DNA of 64,000 nucleotides from Neptuniibacter pectenicola (GCF_001597735.1 NZ_LUTS01000012.1:24530-88529), one strand, 5' to 3'; positions 30,329 through 41,427 are shown, numbered from the stretch's first letter. The notes: generated from the sequence alone by a model not told the origin. Made by a program: numbers and translations.

Positions 30329-31910
30329 TTCTGGGAATGAGCTATGGCTTGAATTACAGAGAAATAACCTGACCCGCGCTGACTATCCGGAAAACGAATT
30401 AGATTTAAGCCCTTGGTATATAAAAACAATGCAGGGTTTTGCCGGTTGGATAGCCGCGCTGTTTTTACTCGCTTTTGTCGGCACCATTATTGGTAGCTTA
30501 TTTATCTACGATAACCAAGTGCTATTGGCCCTCTGCGGCCTTGTCTGCTGTACTGCCGCGTATTTTATCTTTCGTAATGATAAAACCCCTTTTTTAGAGC
30601 AGCTCGGTTTAGCTATAAGCTTGTGCGGCCAGTTTATGGTGGCTTGGGGAATTTTCACCGTTTTTTCGATTTCAGATTCCTCCGCATTTTTGATCTTAGC
30701 CTTATTTCAAGGGGCTCTGGCCTTGGTTATGCCGAACTTCCTGCATCGAGTTTTCAGTAGCTGGTTCGCCATGGTTGCGCTCTTTTGGGGCTTAAACCAA
30801 CAGGGAATTTTTGGCTTAGATAGCGCACTCGCCGCAGCGCTTTTCACCTTGATTTGGATCAAAGAAGAACACTGGTATAAATACCGTTCACATCTACTGC
30901 CTATCAGCTTCGGTCTTGCGATCTCACTTCTGCAATTTAGCGGACATTTCCTCTTCCAACATGAACTATCACACTATCTCTCTAGAGCAGAGGTGGGTTT
31001 TTTACAACAATACAGCCCCTTGATTGGGAGCCTGGTACTGGCGGGCACATGTGTCTATCTTGTCTTTGCTATTCTGTCAGAACAGAAAATCAAACTGGCC
31101 TCGCCATCTGGCTCTATCGCCGTTATCGCAACCCTCATGCTACTCGGGCTATCGTTTAATATTGCAGGTGTTAGCAGTGCCCTCTTAATTCTGCTGATCG
31201 GCTTCTTTAGACAACGCCTTATCTTAATGGCGTTAGGCATCCTTGCCTTAATCAGCTTTATATCTTGGTACTACTACAGCCTATCGGAAACACTGCTGGT
31301 TAAATCGATCTATCTACTCTCCATCGGCGCAGTCTGCCTGACGGTTGTCGGAGCCCTGCATTACTTCAGCAAGGCTCAACCTACCTTAGACCCAGCAAAC
31401 AGCGCACCGGTGAAGGGGAAAAAATGGATCGCCTTAGCCACCATTTTAATCGTATTAGCCTGTATCAATATCAATATTTATCAAAAGGAATCGTTAATTC
31501 GCGAAGGGCAAAGCGTATTACTCAAACTGGCGCCAGTTGATCCACGTTCACTGATGCAGGGGGATTACATGCGACTTCGTTATACAATGAGTCAAACAAT
31601 TCAGTACGCGGTCGGCGACAGTGAATCCGTAGATGGGTTTGCCATTGTGCAGCTCGATCAACACAATGTCGCTCAGTTTATTACACTCAACCCGGATACT
31701 GAGTTATCGCCTCAACAGCACAAACTGCACTATAGGATCCGTGATGGTGTCTTAAAATTTGCCACTAACGCGTTCTTCTTCCAAGAAGGTAGTGCCAAAA
31801 TCTATGAGAAAGCGCGGTACGGTGAATTCAAGGTAAGCCCTACTGGGGAGATGCTACTGGTAGGACTGCGCGACGACCAATACACTCTACTAGGTACAAA
31901 TAGTCCCTAA
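30321..31910 (+). CDS. DUF4401 membrane protein fused to a GDYXXLXY domain
   Basis: 529 residues, starting at the ATG at 30321 with AAGGAG upstream; it overlaps the DUF2157 gene by 8 bp. About ten membrane segments form the DUF4401 part. The last ~160 residues carry LMQGDYMRLRYTM, the name motif of the GDYXXLXY family, behind one further membrane anchor. The two domains are separate proteins in many bacteria. Translational coupling with DUF2157 suggests a complex. Confidence 0.85.
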   Translation: MRNSGNELWLELQRNNLTRADYPENELDLSPWYIKTMQGFAGWIAALFLLAFVGTIIGSLFIYDNQVLLALCGLVCCTAAYFIFRNDKTPFLEQLGLAISLCGQFMVAWGIFTVFSISDSSAFLILALFQGALALVMPNFLHRVFSSWFAMVALFWGLNQQGIFGLDSALAAALFTLIWIKEEHWYKYRSHLLPISFGLAISLLQFSGHFLFQHELSHYLSRAEVGFLQQYSPLIGSLVLAGTCVYLVFAILSEQKIKLASPSGSIAVIATLMLLGLSFNIAGVSSALLILLIGFFRQRLILMALGILALISFISWYYYSLSETLLVKSIYLLSIGAVCLTVVGALHYFSKAQPTLDPANSAPVKGKKWIALATILIVLACININIYQKESLIREGQSVLLKLAPVDPRSLMQGDYMRLRYTMSQTIQYAVGDSESVDGFAIVQLDQHNVAQFITLNPDTELSPQQHKLHYRIRDGVLKFATNAFFFQEGSAKIYEKARYGEFKVSPTGEMLLVGLRDDQYTLLGTNSP

Positions 31911-31939
31911 TAACAGACGTGTAAGCAACCACGAAAGCT

Positions 31940-31965
31940 GGGGAACAGAGAAAGATCCGTTCCCC
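31940..31965. terminator. Hairpin between convergent genes
   Basis: GGGGAAC/GTTCCCC, a perfect 7-bp stem with a 12-nt loop, lies between the convergent DUF4401 and small-exported-protein genes. There is no T tract, so this is only a possible terminator. Confidence 0.35.
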
Positions 31966-31978
31966 GGCGTATTAGGGC

Positions 31979-32245
31979 TTAGTCTGCCTTAAAGTTTTCA
32001 GGTAGCGTAATGCCTTTTTCATCAGCACGTTGCTGAATTAATGCACGGTACTCAGATCTGATAGTTTCACGCTCTTCGGGAGATTTAGCATTTTTCAATT
32101 CAGTACGATGCGCAGCGCGCTCCTGAACGGAAACAAGCTTACGCACTTGTACACGATCTGCAGCCGCATCATCTGCATGGGCTGCAAATGTAGGAGCAAG
32201 AACTAACATCGCCGCAAGTGCGGTTGTAATCAATTGCTTTTTCAT
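31979..32245 (-). CDS. Small exported protein, 88 residues
   Basis: The ATG at 32245 has a strong AAGGAG ribosome-binding site and starts a clean signal peptide (MKKQLITTALAAMLVLAP...AHA|DD). The mature ~63 residues are charged and helical (RVQVRKLVSVQERAAHRTELKNAK...), probably periplasmic. No family recognised. Confidence 0.75.
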   Translation of the reverse strand: MKKQLITTALAAMLVLAPTFAAHADDAAADRVQVRKLVSVQERAAHRTELKNAKSPEERETIRSEYRALIQQRADEKGITLPENFKAD

Positions 32246-32597
32246 AACCGGTGACTCCTTGATAAGTAGAAGCGCCAGAAGCGCCAAAATAATAAATATT
32301 GAGCTACGCAGCCTGACTGCAGCCGGTATATCCAGCTCAGGAATACTACTTGTCTATCCTCAGAGCGTACCCTGATGATCGTCAGTGGCTGCATATTAAC
32401 CATTCCATGGTGAATATGCGAGATGAAAATGGACAAATATTGAGCAATATAGATCTACAAAAAAACACAACTTAAGATTTACTCATATAAACAAGGCGTA
32501 ACTTAACCATTCGATAAAAACAAAACTCAACAAAAAAAGGTTTAAGCGATCAAAAAATTGGCCTAAACTCATACAAGGAAATTTAAGGGGAAGGAAT
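32246..32597. other. Divergent intergenic region, 352 bp
   Basis: Lies between two divergent genes for small exported proteins. AT-rich, with an A-rich stretch near 32520-32570. I see no repeat or RNA structure I can name; it should hold both promoters. Confidence 0.45.
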
Positions 32598-32999
32598 ATG
32601 AACCGTACATTAAAATTGATTATAGCGAGTGCTGGACTGTCTGTTTTTTCATTATTACCCATGGCTGCTCATGCAGACGATAGCCGTTATCAATGCACCT
32701 ATACTCACGCTATATTCACCGCCCCTTTCATGAAAACGCCTGGCACTCGAAACTGCCCAGAAAGCCACTGCAAGTATGAAATTCTCATCTCCGGCGCATC
32801 GGGCAGCATCAATGGTGTAAGCGGTTTTAATGTTGAACAAAGCGACAGCACAGTTACATTAAGCCGAACCGCAAAAGACCCTATAATGGGCGGTATGGAC
32901 ACCACTACGTTGACCATCAACAAAACAGATATGAGTTTCGAAGCTGTTAAAACTACAACACCCTCTGTTGTTTTAACAACCCGTGGTAACTGCTCCTAA
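32598..32999 (+). CDS. Small secreted protein with four cysteines in the mature part
   Basis: 133 residues with a signal peptide cut after AHA near residue 26 and a GGGGAAGGAAT ribosome-binding site. The mature part contains YQCTYTH, RNCPESHCKYE and a terminal GNCS, so disulfides are likely in the periplasm. It is rich in Ser and Thr, probably beta. No family recognised. Confidence 0.7.
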   Translation: MNRTLKLIIASAGLSVFSLLPMAAHADDSRYQCTYTHAIFTAPFMKTPGTRNCPESHCKYEILISGASGSINGVSGFNVEQSDSTVTLSRTAKDPIMGGMDTTTLTINKTDMSFEAVKTTTPSVVLTTRGNCS

Positions 33000-33056
33000 G
33001 TCTCGTTTTTAGCTTGGTTGTTTTGCCCCTTTCTTTACTGATCTTATAGAATCATT

Positions 33057-33947
33057 ATGAACCTAAATGATGTACGGCTGTTTATCCGTGTAATTGAACA
33101 TAACAGTTTTACCGCGGCAGCCGATAAACTAGGTATACAAAAATCAACGATCAGTAGGCGTATCGCTCAGCTCGAAGATGAACTGGGCGTAAGGCTTCTA
33201 CAAAGAACAACCCGCAAGCTAAGCCTCACCTCAGAGGGACAAGACCTGTTTCAACGCTGCCAACCGCTTCTCGATGAGCTGGAAGCCGTTGAAGATCGTG
33301 TCGTATCTAAACAAGCGGTTCCTAAAGGGCGCTTACGCATCACAATGCCCCCTGAAATGGGCATTTTTATCATGAACGACGTCATCGCCGGTTTCATGAA
33401 GATGTATCCCCTCATTCAGATCGACATTGAACTGAGTTCCCGTTTGGTGGATTTAGTTGAAGAGGGTATCGATCTCGCATTAAGGGTCGGTGAGCTAACC
33501 GACTCCAGCTTAATTGGACGAAAAATCGCAGATGTAAATATCAAACTGTATGCGGGAACAGGTTATTTACAAGAACAGGGCGAACCTAAAACCCCTAATG
33601 ACCTACTTACCCATCACTGCTTAGGCGGCGCTCTATCCGATCAAGGCTGGGGCTTTAATAATTGGAACGGTGGCAAACCGGTTCCAACAAACTTTAAGGT
33701 TCGCGCAAATAGCATCAGTTTTTGCCGAGAGCTACTGATCAAAAACTTAGGAATTGCCCGCTTGCCGGTCACCTTCTGTGTAGATGACCTTGAAGCGGGA
33801 CTGATAAAGGAGGTGCTCTCCGACTATCAAGCACCAAGTGTGAGCATACATGCCCTCTACCCAAGTAGACGGCATTTAAACCCTAAAGTACGCCTATTTA
33901 TAGACTTTATGATTGAAAGCCTTAAAGAGCATCCTTGGTTAAGTTAG
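33057..33947 (+). CDS. LysR-family transcriptional regulator
   Basis: 296 residues. The N-terminal winged helix [54 protein letters not shown] is broken here only for reading; it is the typical CrgA-like subgroup. The C-terminal effector domain follows, with [20 protein letters not shown] and DLALRVGEL. Target and ligand cannot be told. Its last 9 bp overlap the end of the convergent RimB-RimK-type gene. Confidence 0.92.
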   Translation: MNLNDVRLFIRVIEHNSFTAAADKLGIQKSTISRRIAQLEDELGVRLLQRTTRKLSLTSEGQDLFQRCQPLLDELEAVEDRVVSKQAVPKGRLRITMPPEMGIFIMNDVIAGFMKMYPLIQIDIELSSRLVDLVEEGIDLALRVGELTDSSLIGRKIADVNIKLYAGTGYLQEQGEPKTPNDLLTHHCLGGALSDQGWGFNNWNGGKPVPTNFKVRANSISFCRELLIKNLGIARLPVTFCVDDLEAGLIKEVLSDYQAPSVSIHALYPSRRHLNPKVRLFIDFMIESLKEHPWLS

Positions 33948-35363
33948 CGAACTGCTCTTAACCTCGCTCTTCGCTGTAGACAGCGTATCACCTTGCTGCC
34001 ACTGCAACTTTTTCTCGATCGCCTGAATCATCATCCGGGCAATATCTTTCCCCGTTGCACCTTCAATCCCCTCTAATCCAGGAGATGAGTTCACCTCTAG
34101 CAGCAACGGTCCTTTAGCGGATCGGATAATATCGACACCCGCCACACTTAAGCCCATACATTTCGCCGCTTTAATAGCGATCCGTTTCTCATCAGGTGTT
34201 GGACGAATCACGCTCGCCGTACCCCCTTGATGAATATTGGCCCTAAACTCGCCCGGTTCCGCTTCACGCTGAATCGCTGATACCACTTTGCCATCGACCA
34301 CAAAGCAACGAACATCTTTACCTTGCGCTTCTTTAATGAACTCCTGTACCAGAATATCTGCATTCAAGCTTTTAAAAGCATTGATAACACTGTCTGCAGC
34401 CTTATTGGTTTCTGCCAGTACCACGCCTTTACCCTGCGTGCCCTCCAACAGTTTAACAATAAGCGGTGCACCACCCACCATGCTAATAAGGTCATCCGTT
34501 TCTAATGGCGAATTCGCAAAGCCCGTAATTGGAATATCAATATTATTTTCAAACAGCAACTGTAAAGAGTGCAGCTTATCTCGTGATTGTGTAATCGCCG
34601 CCGCGGTATTCAGGCAATAAACCCCCATGGAAGCGAATTGACGTGTTAATGCGCAACCATAAAAGGTCATACTCGGCCTAATACGTGGAATAACCGCATC
34701 TAAATCATCGAGAACACGCCCACCGCGGTAATGAACTTCAGGCTCTTCCGCATCCATCTTCATGTAACAGTGCTTAATATTTAAAAACACCATTTCATGA
34801 CCGAGCTGTTCACCCGCTTCAATAATACGTCGGTTACTGTACAAATTAGGATTACTGGCCAGCAAACCGATCTTCAAACCGCCCACTGACGGCTTTTTAG
34901 TTTGATAGAGAGCTTTAAGCTCAGTATCGGACAATCCACCTAGCAGCATACGCCCTTCAGGATCCACCAGAATACGACCCGACATCGCCTCACGGCCTAA
35001 CAGCATGCGATACCCCATGGCATCGCGGTTTGTTAAGGTGACTTCCACTTCCCAGCTAGAATCAGCAATACCTAAGGTTGTCTTAATGACATACCGGGTT
35101 TCTGATGTACCGCTTGAGCTTTTAACCTTTCGACGATCATGAACCGGAGCTTCACAGGACACCAAGGTTTTACGGTTATCTTGTATCGGGCAGATATTAA
35201 AACGAACCCAAGGTACACCACCCCGTTTAAAAGGCTGAATATTAAACGCATGCAACGAGGATGTTTTTGCGCCCGAGTCGACGCGTGCCTTAACAGCAGG
35301 CAACGCTAAGTCGGGAAAACGACACCACTCTTCAGCACCAACTAATAGTTTACTAAGTCCCAT
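33939..35363 (-). CDS. Fusion of RimB-type protease-like domain and RimK-type ATP-grasp ligase
   Basis: The first ~150 residues match the ATP-dependent zinc protease/RimB family (retropepsin-like): [19 protein letters not shown] with the active-site Asp, and [11 protein letters not shown]. The rest (about 165-460) is a RimK-type ATP-grasp ligase: [50 protein letters not shown] and [26 protein letters not shown]. RimK adds glutamates to ribosomal protein S6 in known cases; RimB is often encoded next to it. The ATG at 35363 is preferred; the longer frame starts with TTG. Whether the substrate is S6 is unproven. Confidence 0.9.
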   Translation of the reverse strand: MGLSKLLVGAEEWCRFPDLALPAVKARVDSGAKTSSLHAFNIQPFKRGGVPWVRFNICPIQDNRKTLVSCEAPVHDRRKVKSSSGTSETRYVIKTTLGIADSSWEVEVTLTNRDAMGYRMLLGREAMSGRILVDPEGRMLLGGLSDTELKALYQTKKPSVGGLKIGLLASNPNLYSNRRIIEAGEQLGHEMVFLNIKHCYMKMDAEEPEVHYRGGRVLDDLDAVIPRIRPSMTFYGCALTRQFASMGVYCLNTAAAITQSRDKLHSLQLLFENNIDIPITGFANSPLETDDLISMVGGAPLIVKLLEGTQGKGVVLAETNKAADSVINAFKSLNADILVQEFIKEAQGKDVRCFVVDGKVVSAIQREAEPGEFRANIHQGGTASVIRPTPDEKRIAIKAAKCMGLSVAGVDIIRSAKGPLLLEVNSSPGLEGIEGATGKDIARMMIQAIEKKLQWQQGDTLSTAKSEVKSSSLT

Positions 35364-35444
35364 ACCAATACCCGAAAAGTACCATAAAAAATTTGCGCCA
35401 TTGAAACTTGAACGCGCCCTAGGTGCAAGCAATAAATACTAATA

Positions 35445-36308
35445 TTAGGCTGCCGATTCCCATTCGGGAAGGTCATCTTTAAATAAACCCAGCAACGTGT
35501 GAATACCTGACATCGGTGCCGCATCTTTATGGGTCACTAATAAGGTCGGAACCTGACTATATTCCGGTGCTAAAAGCACCATAGTCAGATCATTCACATA
35601 ACGTGATTCTTCAACCACTTTGCGCGGTACTAATGTGAACCCAAGCCCAACGGCAACGCAGCCTAAAATGCCCTCCTGCGTCCCCATGTTCATAATTTCG
35701 GTATCGATACGGCCGTTCGCTTTTAGCCAATCCAGCGCTCTTTCACGATACGCACAACCTTCACGGAAAAGGATTAATGAATCAGGAACCTCCATGTTTT
35801 TTGCCGACACAAGCACCAACTCCTCCACCAACACCTGCTGGCAGATCAACTGCTCATGTTCAATCGGCCCGCCCACAAACGCACAGTCCAACCGGTAGTT
35901 CAGTATATGTTGAATCAGCTCACTGCTGGTCTCGGTCGTTATTCTCGGCAGCAACTTAGGATGCGCTTTACGCAGCATTTGTATAAGCCCAGGCATTCGA
36001 GTGGCTGCAAACGACTCCATTGAGCCAATTCTAATCTCACCGACTGACTCACCCACCTGCTTAACCGCCATACACGCCTGCTGCTCAAGGTGAAGCAGTT
36101 TATTGGCATACTCCAACAAGGTATGACCCGTAGGCGTTAACTCTAAGCCTCGCCCTTTACGATAGAACAACTCAGAACCCAGCTCCTCTTCCAGACGCTT
36201 AATCCGAGCGGTAATATTAGACTGTACCGTATGCAATAAGCGTGAAGCCGCTAACACACCACCTTGCTCTGCAACTGTTTTAAATGTCTTTAATGAGATT
36301 AATTCCAT
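35445..36308 (-). CDS. LysR-family transcriptional regulator, divergent from an MFS transporter
   Basis: 287 residues with a LysR winged helix (FKTVAEQGGVLAASRLLHTVQSN, then RIKRLEEELG) and a substrate-binding domain. It is divergent from the YbfB/YjiJ-type transporter across 111 bp, the standard LysR layout, so it probably controls that gene. The effector is unknown. Confidence 0.92.
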   Translation of the reverse strand: MELISLKTFKTVAEQGGVLAASRLLHTVQSNITARIKRLEEELGSELFYRKGRGLELTPTGHTLLEYANKLLHLEQQACMAVKQVGESVGEIRIGSMESFAATRMPGLIQMLRKAHPKLLPRITTETSSELIQHILNYRLDCAFVGGPIEHEQLICQQVLVEELVLVSAKNMEVPDSLILFREGCAYRERALDWLKANGRIDTEIMNMGTQEGILGCVAVGLGFTLVPRKVVEESRYVNDLTMVLLAPEYSQVPTLLVTHKDAAPMSGIHTLLGLFKDDLPEWESAA

Positions 36309-36419
36309 AATCCTGCCACTCTTCTCTAAAACCGAACAAACTATTCTTATTAATTCATTTGTAGTGATAGTTTAAGCGAGTTAATCTTCTCAGCACCAGT
36401 TATTTATGAACCCAATACT

Positions 36420-37592
36420 ATGACGACTCAATTACAAAAATATAAAGTACTCGTTGCTGGCATCTTTAGTTTGATGCTGATGCTTGGCGTTGCACGTTTT
36501 TCTTACACCCCTATGCTACCGATCATGCAAGCACAAGCAGGGATTGGTGATGCCATTGGTGGCTGGTTAGCGACCTTTAATTATATGGGATATATGGCTG
36601 GCGCTTTTATCGCCGCCTCAATCAGTGACTTAGTATTAAAAGACAAACTCTATAGGTTGGGGCTTATTGTTGCCATCCTCACAACCGCAGGTATGGCTGT
36701 CACTGACAATGTCATCATCTGGGGAATCATGCGTTTTTTCGCAGGGCTAACCAGTGCAGCGGGACTATTGATTGGTTCAGGTTTAATCTTAAACTGGCTC
36801 ATTAGGCACAACTTTCGCAGTGAACTCGGGATTCATTTTGCCGGCATGGGCTTAGGTATTGTCTTCTGCTCCTCCGTTGTGGCATTAATGGATCTAACGC
36901 TTAACTGGCAAGAGCTCTGGTGGTTGTTCGCCGGTCTAGGCGTACTCTTGGCGATCCCTGCGTGGGCTTGGCTTCCACGCCCTGACACCTCAGGTACGAC
37001 TATTTCAGGCGCTGAAATGGTGGATAATCCTCCCAGCAGACGTTTTCTTTTCCTCATGCTATCCGCCTACTTTTGCGCGGGATACGGTTATGTTATCAGC
37101 GCCACGTTTATTGTCGCCATTGTTGATAGGCAGGAAGCACTACAAGGGCTAGGCCCCATTGTTTTCCTTATTGTTGGTTTAGCTGCTGCACCGGCATGTA
37201 TTATCTGGGACTTAATCGCTCGACAGCTAGGCGTGTTAACCGCTCTGCTCATCGCTTATCTCATACAAATATTAGGCATTATCCTTCCCGCGCTTACCGA
37301 TTCAGCCGCAGCCGTTATCATAAGTGCCGTACTTTTTGGCGGCACGTTTATCGGAATTGTGAGCTTAGTACTCACCATGGCTGGCCGCTTTTACCCAACA
37401 AAACCGGCAAAACTTATGGGTAAAATGACCTTAACCTATGGTGTCGCACAAATCATCGCCCCTGCAATTACCGGCAATTTAGCTGAACGTTTAGGTGACT
37501 ACAATTTAGGCTTATGGATCGCGGCGGCCATGGTTCTACTCGGTGCGATCATATCAACGGTCTTGATGCTTACGGAGCGGGATGCGGTCTAA
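36420..37592 (+). CDS. YbfB/YjiJ-family MFS transporter
   Basis: 390 residues with about twelve membrane segments. The start LGVARFSYTPMLPIMQ and GGWLATFNYMGYMAGA is typical of the YbfB/YjiJ family. The transported compound is unknown. The upstream divergent LysR gene suggests inducible expression. Confidence 0.9.
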   Translation: MTTQLQKYKVLVAGIFSLMLMLGVARFSYTPMLPIMQAQAGIGDAIGGWLATFNYMGYMAGAFIAASISDLVLKDKLYRLGLIVAILTTAGMAVTDNVIIWGIMRFFAGLTSAAGLLIGSGLILNWLIRHNFRSELGIHFAGMGLGIVFCSSVVALMDLTLNWQELWWLFAGLGVLLAIPAWAWLPRPDTSGTTISGAEMVDNPPSRRFLFLMLSAYFCAGYGYVISATFIVAIVDRQEALQGLGPIVFLIVGLAAAPACIIWDLIARQLGVLTALLIAYLIQILGIILPALTDSAAAVIISAVLFGGTFIGIVSLVLTMAGRFYPTKPAKLMGKMTLTYGVAQIIAPAITGNLAERLGDYNLGLWIAAAMVLLGAIISTVLMLTERDAV

Positions 37593-37602
37593 AACCATAG
37601 GC

Positions 37603-37758
37603 TTACAGGGGTGGGAAAGCGCCGGCTTTTTTCGCCCATGGGGCTTGCACCGGTAAAGTCCCATCCAGCAATAGACCTTCAAGCACGGGCACTGCATCAG
37701 GGCGAGAATAATCGTACAGATTTCTCTCATTTTTAGCGTTTATTTGATCCCTATCCAT
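37603..37758 (-). CDS. Small hypothetical protein, 51 residues
   Basis: The ATG at 37758 follows a good ribosome-binding stretch (GAGGGGAAGG). The product is short and soluble (RNLYDYSRPDAVPVLEGLLLDG, then APWAKKAGAFPPL). No family recognised. Convergent with the MFS gene, whose stop is 11 bp away. May be real but short. Confidence 0.45.
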   Translation of the reverse strand: MDRDQINAKNERNLYDYSRPDAVPVLEGLLLDGTLPVQAPWAKKAGAFPPL

Positions 37759-37902
37759 AATAATGACCTTCCCCTCTTTGTGAATCCCACCGATCCTTTT
37801 ATACTGTCGCCGATTTAATCGACACACGCTAACAGCAACCATTCACATCAGGGCGGTGCTCTTGCCACTCAGTGCCTGATAACAACAAAAGATACTCAAT
37901 CA

Positions 37903-39249
37903 ATGATTAACCATAAGCATCTCATCGTGTTGGGCAATGTCCTATTATTTGCATTAATGATGGCATTTTTACCCTTTGAACCCTCCGTTGTAAAAGGCCT
38001 GAGCATTCTGCTATTTATTGCCATTCTCTGGCTAACTGAAGCGTTACACGTCAGTATCACCGCGCTGCTCGTTCCTATATTAGCGGTCGCCCTTGACGTA
38101 TTTGACGCCAAACAAGCACTAGGGAATTTTGCGAATCCTATTATCTTCTTGTTTCTCGGCGGTTTTGCACTGGCTGCGGCCCTCAACGCACAAGGCCTCG
38201 ATAAAGCGATCGCGAGTAAGGTACTTGATATCGCTAGGAACCGACTCAGTGTTGCGGTACTCCTTATCTTTGTTGTAACCGCCATGCTATCCATGTGGAT
38301 CAGTAACACTGCGACGACTGCCATGATGCTTCCCCTAGTCCTCGGCATACTGCGCCAGCTAGATCCCATAAAAGAGCGTCACACCTATGTCTTTGTTTTA
38401 CTTGGGGTCGCCTATTGCGCCAGTATTGGTGGTATCGCAACCTTAGTGGGTAGCCCCCCAAATGCTATTGCCGCCGCACAAACAGGGCTCAACTTTATCG
38501 GTTGGATGAAGCTCGCAGCGCCCTTAACTGTGATTTTATTACCGCTGGCCATTGGTATTTTATATTTGGCCTTGCGACCAAACCTTAAACACCGTTTTAG
38601 CGTAGAACATGACCCCTTTGTATTAACCTCTTCTCGCATAACAACACTCGGTATTTTTCTATTTACCGTGTTGTGCTGGATCTTTAGTGGCCCGCTTAAT
38701 GCGTTACTCGGTGGTCTGTCTAGTTTTGATAGTCTCATCGCGATTGCTGCCATTATTCTGTTAGCTTTTTTCGGCGTTGTTGAGTGGAAACAGATTGAAC
38801 AGACAACAGATTGGAGTGTTTTATTACTATTTGGTGGCGGTTTATGCCTAAGTGCTGTGCTTAAAGCGACCGGCACCAGTGTCTTTCTCGCTCACACTAT
38901 TGGCGATTTCCTACACACCGCCAGCTCCTTACTTGCTCTATTAAGTATCGTCGCTTTTGTGGTGATACTGACAGAATTTGCGAGTAATACAGCCAGTGCC
39001 GCTCTTTTAATACCGGTCTTTGCCGCCATTGCAGAAAGCTTAGGGATGTCACCCATCATACTTTCTACGGTTATCGCTATTTCAGCCTCATGTGCGTTTA
39101 TGCTACCGGTTGCAACGCCGCCTAATGCGATTGTATTTGGCTCGGGCTTTATTCAGCAACGGGAGATGATGCGCGTTGGTATTTGGATAAACCTAGGCTG
39201 CATCGCGGTGATCACCGCGTACGCTAAGCTGTTTTGGGCCGGTATGTAA
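37903..39249 (+). CDS. SLC13/DASS-family anion:sodium symporter
   Basis: 448 residues with about eleven membrane segments. The two SNT signatures of the family are seen: [14 protein letters not shown] near residue 135 and [15 protein letters not shown] near residue 365. Also present is [13 protein letters not shown]. Likely a sodium-coupled carrier of dicarboxylates or sulfate; the substrate cannot be told. Confidence 0.9.
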   Translation: MINHKHLIVLGNVLLFALMMAFLPFEPSVVKGLSILLFIAILWLTEALHVSITALLVPILAVALDVFDAKQALGNFANPIIFLFLGGFALAAALNAQGLDKAIASKVLDIARNRLSVAVLLIFVVTAMLSMWISNTATTAMMLPLVLGILRQLDPIKERHTYVFVLLGVAYCASIGGIATLVGSPPNAIAAAQTGLNFIGWMKLAAPLTVILLPLAIGILYLALRPNLKHRFSVEHDPFVLTSSRITTLGIFLFTVLCWIFSGPLNALLGGLSSFDSLIAIAAIILLAFFGVVEWKQIEQTTDWSVLLLFGGGLCLSAVLKATGTSVFLAHTIGDFLHTASSLLALLSIVAFVVILTEFASNTASAALLIPVFAAIAESLGMSPIILSTVIAISASCAFMLPVATPPNAIVFGSGFIQQREMMRVGIWINLGCIAVITAYAKLFWAGM

Positions 39250-39263
39250 GTTAAATTTACAAC

Positions 39264-41219
39264 TTAACCTTTAGCCATTTTAGGCTTTGAAACCCGCTTG
39301 CGTGTCTTCCTTTTAAAGGCCGCAGCGGGTTTTTGCTTTATACGTTTAAGCAGAGAGGTATCCAGCACTTTTGCCTGGTTGATCATGTCACCCAACACAT
39401 CGGTTAAGGGCTGCATAAACGCCTGATAGTTGAGTTGTTGCTGGCTAATGGCGTCCAATGAGGCTTCCCACTGCGCTGTCATATCCGGTTTACTGGCACG
39501 ATCGGGTAAGCTGCAGATCAATGCTCTCCCTGTTTCCGTACTGCGAATCGTTTTATTCTGCCGAACCAAAAACTGACGCTTAAAAAGCAGTTCTAAAATA
39601 CCTGCCCGCGTTGCCTCCGTCCCCAACCCATCGGTCTCTTTTAGAATCTTTTTTATCGCAGGGTCTTCAACAAAACGTGCGATGCCGGTCATTGCTGAAA
39701 GCAGCGTGGCATCAGTGAACGGTTTAGGGGGTTGAGTCAACTTATCTAACAATTCACCCTTGATACAGTGGAGTGCCTGTTGTTTAGCCAGTGCGGGCAA
39801 ACACACCTCATTATCGTCGCTAGCCACCTTGGCTTGATCATGTGAGCGGCTTTGGCTTTTTTGATACAGGGCTTTCCAGCCCCAAGACAAAATTTGCTTA
39901 GCCGTTGCTTTAAAGTCCCCTCCCGCAATCACAACATCAACACGCGTTTCGGCGTAATGATGATCGCTCATAAATTGTGCCAAATACTGCCGCCCCACCA
40001 GCTCATAAACCTGTTGTTCGGCTCGGCTTAGTTTAGTTAAATCGAGCTGTCGGTCAGTGGGGATGATCGCATGATGCGCTTCGACCTTTTTATCATTCCA
40101 CGCTTTGCTTTTACGGCTGAAGTCGAACTCAGTGTGGTACGCTGAAAAATGAGGGCAATGGGCCTGGATTTTAGCCGCGATCTGAGGCGCCTCAGCACGA
40201 TGATCTTCGGGGAGGTAGCGACAATCTGAACGCGGGTAGGTTAATAGCTTATGCTTTTCGTAAAGAGCCTGACAGGTATCCAGTACTTGCTGTGCACTTA
40301 AACCAAACCGTTTATTGGCATCAATCTGTAAGGCTGAAAGATTATAAGGCAGAGGGGGTGTGGCTTTTTTCGGTTTTTTCTCTATATCTTTAACATAAGC
40401 CGTTTGGCCACTAATACGAGAAACGACATTTTCAGCGAGCGCCTTTGAAAGGACACGCCCCTCCTCATCGCGCCATTTATCACAGGCGGCGCTTGGCTGC
40501 CATTTAGCCGTAAACCCTTCACCCTGCTCGGTTTTTAAATGGGCAAGTACCTCATAAAAAGGTTTAGATTTAAACGACTCAATCTCAAGGTCACGTCTAA
40601 CCACTAACCCCAGAATAGGCGTTTGAACGCGGCCTACCGATAAAACACCGTTATAACCCGCCTGCCGCCCTTGTAATGTATAGGCACGGGTCAGGTTAAT
40701 ACCATAAAGCCAGTCGGCACGGCTACGGGCTAAAGCCGAGGTTGCTAAGGGAATAAATTCACTATTATCGCGTAATTGCTGCAGGGAACGTTTAACCGAT
40801 TTAGGGTTTAAATCACTGATCAAGCAACGTTTAATCGCTGTGCGTTTCTGCTTTGGCACCTTTAAATAATCAATCACTTCATCAACTAAAAGTTGGCCTT
40901 CACGATCAGGATCACCCGCGTGGACAATTTGATCCGCTTCTTTAGTTAATTTACGCAGTAACGCGATCTGTTTACGCGTTTTAGGCTTAGGTTGCATCTG
41001 CCAATTATCGGGAACAATGGGCAGGTGCTCTAAACGCCACTGCTTATAGAGCGGGTCATATTGATCAGGCTCAGCCAGTTCGAGCAAATGCCCAAAGCAC
41101 CAACTGACAACGTCTCCATTAGCAGCGCGAATACACCCTTCCTCTTTTTTGTGAGGCTTAGGCAATACATCCGCGATGGCGCGGCCGAGGCTTGGTTTTT
41201 CAGCAATATATAAAATCAT
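39264..41219 (-). CDS. topB: DNA topoisomerase III
   Basis: Type IA topoisomerase of 651 residues. TOPRIM start MILYIAEKPSLGRAIADVL, acidic metal motif HAGDPDREGQLLVDE, active-site tyrosine in KLLTYPRSDCRYLPE, and C-terminal GIGTEATRAGILELLF with one substitution (DGLGTEATRA). The basic C-terminus (KRIKQKPAAAFKRKTRKRV) suits DNA binding. Convergent with the SLC13 gene. Confidence 0.96.
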   Translation of the reverse strand: MILYIAEKPSLGRAIADVLPKPHKKEEGCIRAANGDVVSWCFGHLLELAEPDQYDPLYKQWRLEHLPIVPDNWQMQPKPKTRKQIALLRKLTKEADQIVHAGDPDREGQLLVDEVIDYLKVPKQKRTAIKRCLISDLNPKSVKRSLQQLRDNSEFIPLATSALARSRADWLYGINLTRAYTLQGRQAGYNGVLSVGRVQTPILGLVVRRDLEIESFKSKPFYEVLAHLKTEQGEGFTAKWQPSAACDKWRDEEGRVLSKALAENVVSRISGQTAYVKDIEKKPKKATPPLPYNLSALQIDANKRFGLSAQQVLDTCQALYEKHKLLTYPRSDCRYLPEDHRAEAPQIAAKIQAHCPHFSAYHTEFDFSRKSKAWNDKKVEAHHAIIPTDRQLDLTKLSRAEQQVYELVGRQYLAQFMSDHHYAETRVDVVIAGGDFKATAKQILSWGWKALYQKSQSRSHDQAKVASDDNEVCLPALAKQQALHCIKGELLDKLTQPPKPFTDATLLSAMTGIARFVEDPAIKKILKETDGLGTEATRAGILELLFKRQFLVRQNKTIRSTETGRALICSLPDRASKPDMTAQWEASLDAISQQQLNYQAFMQPLTDVLGDMINQAKVLDTSLLKRIKQKPAAAFKRKTRKRVSKPKMAKG

Positions 41220-41427
41220 CGAAAAGAACTGTATATAAAAACAGTAATCAACAGTATAGGAATTTAGCCCCGCAATCCAGTAAAAAACCGTCTAGGATAG
41301 GACTTGAGGGTAAATAAAAACCTTAGATAGTAACCTGCTGATCATTCAGGCGGGGCGTCCCTATGACAACAGCAAAAGCACAGACCGCAACGGTGTCGTT
41401 ATCAACGATCATATCAATGAAGAAAAA

